Positions 60,122-64,000 of a stretch of DNA of 64,000 nt are shown piece by piece; position 1 is the first letter of the stretch; every line of letters begins with the position of its first letter. Source of the DNA: Sulfitobacter alexandrii (GTDB taxonomy: Bacteria > Pseudomonadota > Alphaproteobacteria > Rhodobacterales > Rhodobacteraceae). The position numbers and the translations under genes are program-made. Location of the stretch: the NCBI RefSeq assembly GCF_001886735.1, contig NZ_CP018076.1:3100001-3164000 (forward strand). Reading direction: 5' to 3'. The notes beneath the pieces were generated by a model. The model searched no databases. It saw only the letters and a list, made by a program, of their open reading frames with translations, and was not told where the DNA came from.

Positions 60122-60673
60122 ATGCGCCGCCGTACATTTCTTGCCAGTTCCCTGGCTGCCGCCGCCCTGCCACATGCCCTGAGCGCGCAGGCCGGTGCCT
60201 ATGATCCGACCCCACAGGAAGTATCGATCAAGCGTCAATACCAGCCCGGCCAATTGCTGATCCTGCCGCGCAGCCACTACCTCTACTATGTCACCTCTCC
60301 CGGTCGGGCGATCCGGTACGGTGTCGGCGTCGGGAAGGCGGGCCTGGAGTTCACCGGCACCGCGACCATCGACGTGAAGAAGGAATGGCCGACTTGGCGC
60401 CCCACGGACGAGATGATCGAACGCGATCCGCAGGCCTACAAGCGGTTCATCGGCAACACGGATGCCCAGCCCGGCGGCCCGTCCAATCCTTTGGGTGCGC
60501 GTGCGCTCTACCTGTTCCAGAACGGCAAGGACACGTACTTCCGCATCCACGGCACGAACCAGCCCGGCTCCATCGGGCGGTCGGTGTCCAACGGCTGCAT
60601 CCGGATGCTGAACGAACACGTCAAGGATCTTTACGAGCGGGTGCCGCTGGGAACGAAAGTTACCGTTCTCTGA
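60122..60673 (+). CDS. L,D-transpeptidase (YkuD family)
   Basis: 183 residues with a signal sequence (MRRRTFLASSLAAAALPHAL). The YkuD catalytic pattern is present: HGTNQP (about residue 140) and SNGCIRM with the nucleophilic cysteine (about 160). It forms 3-3 peptidoglycan cross-links or attaches proteins to the wall. GGAG lies 7 bases before the ATG, and a strong terminator follows. Confidence 0.92.
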   Translation: MRRRTFLASSLAAAALPHALSAQAGAYDPTPQEVSIKRQYQPGQLLILPRSHYLYYVTSPGRAIRYGVGVGKAGLEFTGTATIDVKKEWPTWRPTDEMIERDPQAYKRFIGNTDAQPGGPSNPLGARALYLFQNGKDTYFRIHGTNQPGSIGRSVSNGCIRMLNEHVKDLYERVPLGTKVTVL

Positions 60674-60696
60674 AAGCGCCGAAGCGCAAACGCAAA

Positions 60697-60730
60697 GGGC
60701 CGGTACGCTGCGTACCGGCCCTTCTTTTTT
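60697..60730 (+). terminator. Rho-independent terminator after the L,D-transpeptidase
   Basis: GGGCCGGTACG (60697-60707) pairs perfectly with CGTACCGGCCC (60711-60721) across a 3-base loop and runs into TTCTTTTTT. Confidence 0.92.
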
Positions 60731-60744
60731 CCCGATCGCCCTGA

Positions 60745-61743
60745 TCAGTTCAGGGCTTCGTCCGTGATCTCGTGTGTCCAGGCGCCTTCGGGCTCCTTGG
60801 TGATCGCGGGGTTCTCCTCGCTCACGGCAGACAGCAGCGTCTTGACCGTCTGTTCGTAGTCCGCAGGGTCCAGCGCACCGTTGCTGCCGGCGGTCAGCTT
60901 GGCGACCTCGCCCACCATGTAAAGCTGGTGATCCAGTTCCTGCGCACCGGACGCGTCGTTATCGATCACGATCTCGGCGGCTTCCTCCTGGTTCTCCTCG
61001 GCGTATTTCCATCCCTTCATGGAGGCACGGACGAAACGGACCATCTTGTCCTTGAATTCCGGGTCTTCCAGATCGTCCTCGAGAACGTAAAGACCATCCT
61101 CAAGCATACCGAACCCCATTTCGAGGTAGTTGAAGGTGACCAGTTCCTCCGGTGTGATGCCGGCCTCGATGATCTGGTTGTACTCGTTGTAGGTCATCGT
61201 CGAGATGCAGTCGGCCTGCCCCTGGATCAGCGGATCGGCGGAAAACGCCTGCTTCAGGACCGTCACGCCGTTCTCGTCCGCGCCGTCCGTCTCGAGGCCG
61301 AGCGATGCCATCCAGGCGTAGAACGGATATTCGTTGCCGAAGAACCAGACGCCCATGGTGCGGCCCGCGAAATCATCCGGGCTTTCGACACCGGTGGATT
61401 TCAGGCAGTTCACCTGCAGACCGCCGGTCTTGAAGGGCTGGGCGATGTTGACCAGCGGCACACCGCGTTCACGCGCGGCAAGCCCCGCCGCCATCCATGT
61501 CACGATCACATCGGCGCCACCGCCGACGATCACCTGCTCGGGTGCGATGTCCGGGCCGCCCGGCTTGATCGTGACGTTCAGGCCTTCTTCCTCGTAGAAG
61601 CCCTTGTCCTTGGCCACGTAGTAGCCCGCAAACTGCGCTTGCGTGACCCACTTGAGCTGCAGGGTCACGTCGTCGGCAGCCTGGGCCATCGTGCCCCAGA
61701 CGCCAAGCGCCGCACCGGCCGCGATCTTGGTAATGGTTTTCAT
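60745..61743 (-). CDS. ABC transporter substrate-binding protein, NMT1/ThiY-like
   Basis: 332 residues: signal peptide (about 1-22, ending MAQAAD), then the NMT1/THI5 fold beginning with the characteristic KWVTQAQFAGYYVAKDKGFY. Family members carry thiamine-pyrimidine precursors or related heterocycles to a two-permease importer. GGGAG precedes the ATG. It is last in the order ATPase, permease, permease, binding protein on this strand. The exact ligand is unknown. Confidence 0.85.
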   Translation of the reverse strand: MKTITKIAAGAALGVWGTMAQAADDVTLQLKWVTQAQFAGYYVAKDKGFYEEEGLNVTIKPGGPDIAPEQVIVGGGADVIVTWMAAGLAARERGVPLVNIAQPFKTGGLQVNCLKSTGVESPDDFAGRTMGVWFFGNEYPFYAWMASLGLETDGADENGVTVLKQAFSADPLIQGQADCISTMTYNEYNQIIEAGITPEELVTFNYLEMGFGMLEDGLYVLEDDLEDPEFKDKMVRFVRASMKGWKYAEENQEEAAEIVIDNDASGAQELDHQLYMVGEVAKLTAGSNGALDPADYEQTVKTLLSAVSEENPAITKEPEGAWTHEITDEALN

Positions 61744-61773
61744 TTTCTTACTCCCCTTGGTTGGTCTTCTTGG

Positions 61774-62616
61774 TCAAGTCCTCTGGCTTGGATGCCAGAA
61801 TGTCACGCGTTGTTCGGCAAGCGCGACCAGCCCGTAAAAGGCCGAGCCTGCGAGTGCCGCGACAAAGATTTCTGCCCATACGAGGTCCAGCGTCAACTGC
61901 CCCACGGAGGTCGAGATGCGAAAGCCCATGCCCACGATGGGCGAGCCGAAAAATTCAGCAACGATCGCGCCGATCAATGCCAGCGTCGTCCCGATCTTGA
62001 GGCCGTTGAAGATGAACGGCATGGCGCAGGGGAGCCTCAGCTTCACGAGCGTGCGCCAGTACCCGGCTGCATAAGTGCGCATCAGGTCCTTCTGCATCGC
62101 ATCCGCCGCCTGAAGACCCTGCACCGTGTTCACCAGCATGGGAAAGAAGACCATGACGACGACCACCGCCGCCTTGGACTGCCAGTCGAAGCCGAACCAC
62201 ATCACCAGGATCGGCGCCATGCCGATCACCGGCAGGGCGGCCACGAAGTTTCCGACAGGCAGAAGCCCCCTTTGCAGGAACGGAAAGCGGTCGATCGCCA
62301 CGGCGATCAGGAAAGCCGCGCCGCACCCGATCACGTAACCCGACAGGGCCCCTTTCAGGACGGTCTGCACGAAATCGGCCCAAAGCAGGTCGGCCGAGGC
62401 GCCCATCCGGGCGGCGATCGCCGTCGGCGCGGGCAACAGCACCTGGTTGATCGCAAAGCCGCGCACGACCCCTTCCCAGACCGCCAGAAGCGTCGCACCA
62501 AAGACGAGGGGTGCCGCGAGGGAGGCCCACCAGCTGACCGGCCCCCGGGCGAGCCTGACGTTGACGAGCCAGCCGGCGATCCATGCCCCGAAGGCGAAGA
62601 CGACCCAGCCCATCAT
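61774..62616 (-). CDS. ABC transporter permease 2 of the NMT1-type importer
   Basis: 280 residues, about six membrane helices, with the EAA-type loop region LRLPCAMPFIFNGLKIGTTLALIG near residue 200 (shown here only as its core). The start at 62616 overlaps the first permease stop by 4 bp, so the two are coupled. Reading upstream to 62907 lies within the other permease and is not used. Confidence 0.87.
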   Translation of the reverse strand: MMGWVVFAFGAWIAGWLVNVRLARGPVSWWASLAAPLVFGATLLAVWEGVVRGFAINQVLLPAPTAIAARMGASADLLWADFVQTVLKGALSGYVIGCGAAFLIAVAIDRFPFLQRGLLPVGNFVAALPVIGMAPILVMWFGFDWQSKAAVVVVMVFFPMLVNTVQGLQAADAMQKDLMRTYAAGYWRTLVKLRLPCAMPFIFNGLKIGTTLALIGAIVAEFFGSPIVGMGFRISTSVGQLTLDLVWAEIFVAALAGSAFYGLVALAEQRVTFWHPSQRT

Positions 62617-63476
62617 TCCATGCCCATCCGGCGCAGGGTCAGCCTTTGCAGCAATCCGATGAAGCCCACGAGGCAGGCCGCCAGCACCGCCGCCATCACC
62701 AGCGCCGACCATATCTGGACCGTCTGTCCATAGTAGCTGCCCGCCAGCAGCCGTGCACCGAGGCCCGCCACCGCCCCGGTGGGCAGCTCTCCGACGATGG
62801 CCCCCACCAGCGATGCCGCCATCGCGACCTTCAGCGAGGTGAAGAGATAGGGCATCGAGGACGGCAGCCGCAGTTTCCGGAATGTCTCGCCCCGGCTCGC
62901 GTTCCACGTGCGCATCTGGTCCAGCTGCATCGCGTCGGGGCTCCGCAACCCCTTTACCATGCCCACGACGACCGGGAAAAAGGACAGGTACATGCTGATC
63001 ATGGCCTTCGGCAGCAGGCCAGAGACGCCCACGGCATTCAGCACCACGATGATCATCGGCGCGATGGCTAGGATCGGGATCGTCTGGCTTGCGATCACCC
63101 AGGGCATGACGGACATGTCCATCGTCCGGTTATGAACGATCCCCACGGCCAGCAGGATGCCGAGCCCCGTCCCCAAGACGAAACCCAGCAAGGTCGCGCT
63201 GAGCGTGATGCCCGCGTGGTAGATCAGCGACCGCTTGGAGGTGATCGCCTTCTGCGCCGTGGTTTCCCAGACCTCGCGCACGACCTGGTGCGGCGCGGGC
63301 AGCTTGGGCTTGTCCTGCGACCAGGTATCGGCGACCAGTTGCGATATCGTCAGTTCAGTTCCCGCCCGCTGCGCCTTGTTGTAGGCCCATGGCGCGTTCA
63401 GCCAGACCGCAGCCGCGTACCAGGCGACCAGAAGGAAACCGACGACGGTCAAGACGGGAACCACGGACCGCATCAT
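62613..63476 (-). CDS. ABC transporter permease 1 of the NMT1-type importer
   Basis: 287 residues, about six helices, and an EAA-type loop (RKLRLPSSMPYLFTSLKVAM). An extra periplasmic stretch of about 70 residues follows the first helix. It forms a heterodimer with the second permease. The gap to the upstream ATPase gene is 237 bp and carries a long palindrome, unlike the overlapping genes downstream. Confidence 0.86.
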   Translation of the reverse strand: MMRSVVPVLTVVGFLLVAWYAAAVWLNAPWAYNKAQRAGTELTISQLVADTWSQDKPKLPAPHQVVREVWETTAQKAITSKRSLIYHAGITLSATLLGFVLGTGLGILLAVGIVHNRTMDMSVMPWVIASQTIPILAIAPMIIVVLNAVGVSGLLPKAMISMYLSFFPVVVGMVKGLRSPDAMQLDQMRTWNASRGETFRKLRLPSSMPYLFTSLKVAMAASLVGAIVGELPTGAVAGLGARLLAGSYYGQTVQIWSALVMAAVLAACLVGFIGLLQRLTLRRMGME

Positions 63477-63490
63477 GCGATACCGCCCGC

Positions 63491-63565
63491 TTCATTGTTC
63501 CGCAAATACACCGGCACCTCGGCCAGCCGCAGGCGGTGCAATTTGTGTATTTTAAGAACAATGAA
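63491..63565. repeat. 75-bp AT-armed palindrome inside the ABC importer operon
   Basis: Perfect arms TTCATTGTTC (63491-63500) and GAACAATGAA (63556-63565) enclose a second pair AAATACAC (63504-63511) and GTGTATTT (63545-63552), then GCACC (63514-63518) and GGTGC (63535-63539). The outer arms are AT-rich in a GC-rich genome. It could be a MITE or REP-type element, or an mRNA structure that sets the level of the downstream permeases. Confidence 0.75.
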
Positions 63566-63713
63566 AGGATTTGGCTGTTTCCTGCAACGGCGGCACAGGC
63601 TGGTGAGCCGATGGCCGTGAACGATGAAGGGGGACCTCGCCTCCCCACACAAACGGCGGAGCGGACCCGGAACGTCGTGGCAAGTCGCGGCGGACCGGGC
63701 CGCTTGACGCGCA

Positions 63714-64000
63714 TCAATCACCGCCATGCCCCGCCCTCAACCCTTCGCGCACCCGGTGCGCCACCTCGAGGAATTCCGGCGTGTCCCGAATATCCAGCGG
63801 CCGCTCGCGAGGCAGGGGGCTGTCGATCACGTCGGTGATCCTGCCCGGCCGCGGTGACATCACCACGATCTTCGTGCTGAGAAAGACCGCCTCCGGGATC
63901 GAGTGGGTCACGAAGGCGATGGTCTTGCCTGTCCGCTCCCACAGCTTCAAAAGCTGTTCGTTCAGATGGTCGCGCACGATCTCGTCCAGCGCCCCGAAGG
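63714..64000 (-). CDS. ABC transporter ATPase of the NMT1-type importer, partial
   Basis: C-terminal 94 codons only; the rest lies beyond the right edge. The Walker B/D-loop end (SFGALDE) is at the very edge, followed by the H-loop in AFVTHSIPEAVFLS and the VVMSPRPGRI strand, the usual nitrate/taurine-type ATPase. It energises the importer encoded downstream. Confidence 0.88.
   Translation of the reverse strand, partial: FGALDEIVRDHLNEQLLKLWERTGKTIAFVTHSIPEAVFLSTKIVVMSPRPGRITDVIDSPLPRERPLDIRDTPEFLEVAHRVREGLRAGHGGD

Noticed and set aside
59834..60619. Open frames in the 506-bp gap and across the L,D-transpeptidase on the minus strand
   Set aside because: They lie antisense to a clear YkuD gene or lack any start signal and domain.
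63473..63727. 84-codon frame on the minus strand across the palindrome in the ABC operon
   Set aside because: No ribosome-binding site or family likeness, and it overlaps both flanking genes and the palindrome.

Overview
The window is high-GC chromosomal DNA that reads as an alphaproteobacterium of the Rhodobacteraceae (Roseobacter group). The evidence is gene content: an ectoine/5-hydroxyectoine catabolic cluster with a UehABC TRAP transporter and MocR-type EnuR, a class I (archaeal-type) lysyl-tRNA synthetase, an NDUFS4-like complex I subunit, YHS-type copper ATPase with CueR, TRAP and TTT transporters, and a tRNA-Arg(TCT). This is inference from gene families; no rRNA is present to fix the taxon. 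I see no phage, transposase, integrase or CRISPR array.

Layout. 1-12.8 kb: ectoine use. enuR, uehABC, usp and eutABC-doeA-doeB (doeB cut by the window edge) run leftwards; asnC-doeC-doeD run rightwards from the same centre. Together they import ectoines, open the ring, deacetylate, transaminate and oxidise to aspartate. 12.8-16.8 kb: a copper unit, copA followed by cueR-cytochrome c'-cytochrome c, with two CueR-type promoters having 19-bp spacers. 16.8-24.3 kb: an aldo/keto reductase, then a leftward run of exported proteins (LCAT-like lipase, trypsin-like protease, propeller/peptidoglycan-binding protein, a 60-residue Cys-rich peptide) next to a lytic transglycosylase. 24.4-27.6 kb: creA and a radical SAM/UdgX DNA-repair pair; the radical SAM gene carries an apparent one-base frameshift. 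27.7-35.1 kb: a tripartite tricarboxylate transporter (tctCBA) plus an AbrB-like permease, divergent from tctD and a striking tctE whose kinase is fused at its C terminus to a periplasmic binding protein.

35.2-48.5 kb: a 7TM-type sensor kinase, tRNA-Arg, MYG1-like hydrolase, an NDUFS4-like protein, uvrB, small stress-type proteins (PRC barrel, hemerythrin, PLDc_N peptide), a possible outer-membrane barrel, a large beta-helix protein and lysS. 48.6-64 kb: mixed housekeeping and envelope genes (TerB, GNAT, deacetylase, dacB, DMT exporter, nadD, alanine symporter, usp, a mini PAS-MCP protein, ettA, response regulator, L,D-transpeptidase) and a NMT1/ThiY-type ABC importer cut by the right edge, in which a long AT-rich palindrome separates the ATPase gene from the permeases.

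The most notable points are the kinase-binding-protein fusion with an in-phase 11-bp repeat array upstream, the four-gene exported lipase/protease module, the frameshift in the radical SAM gene, the palindrome in the ABC operon, and direct repeats that look like the EnuR operator.
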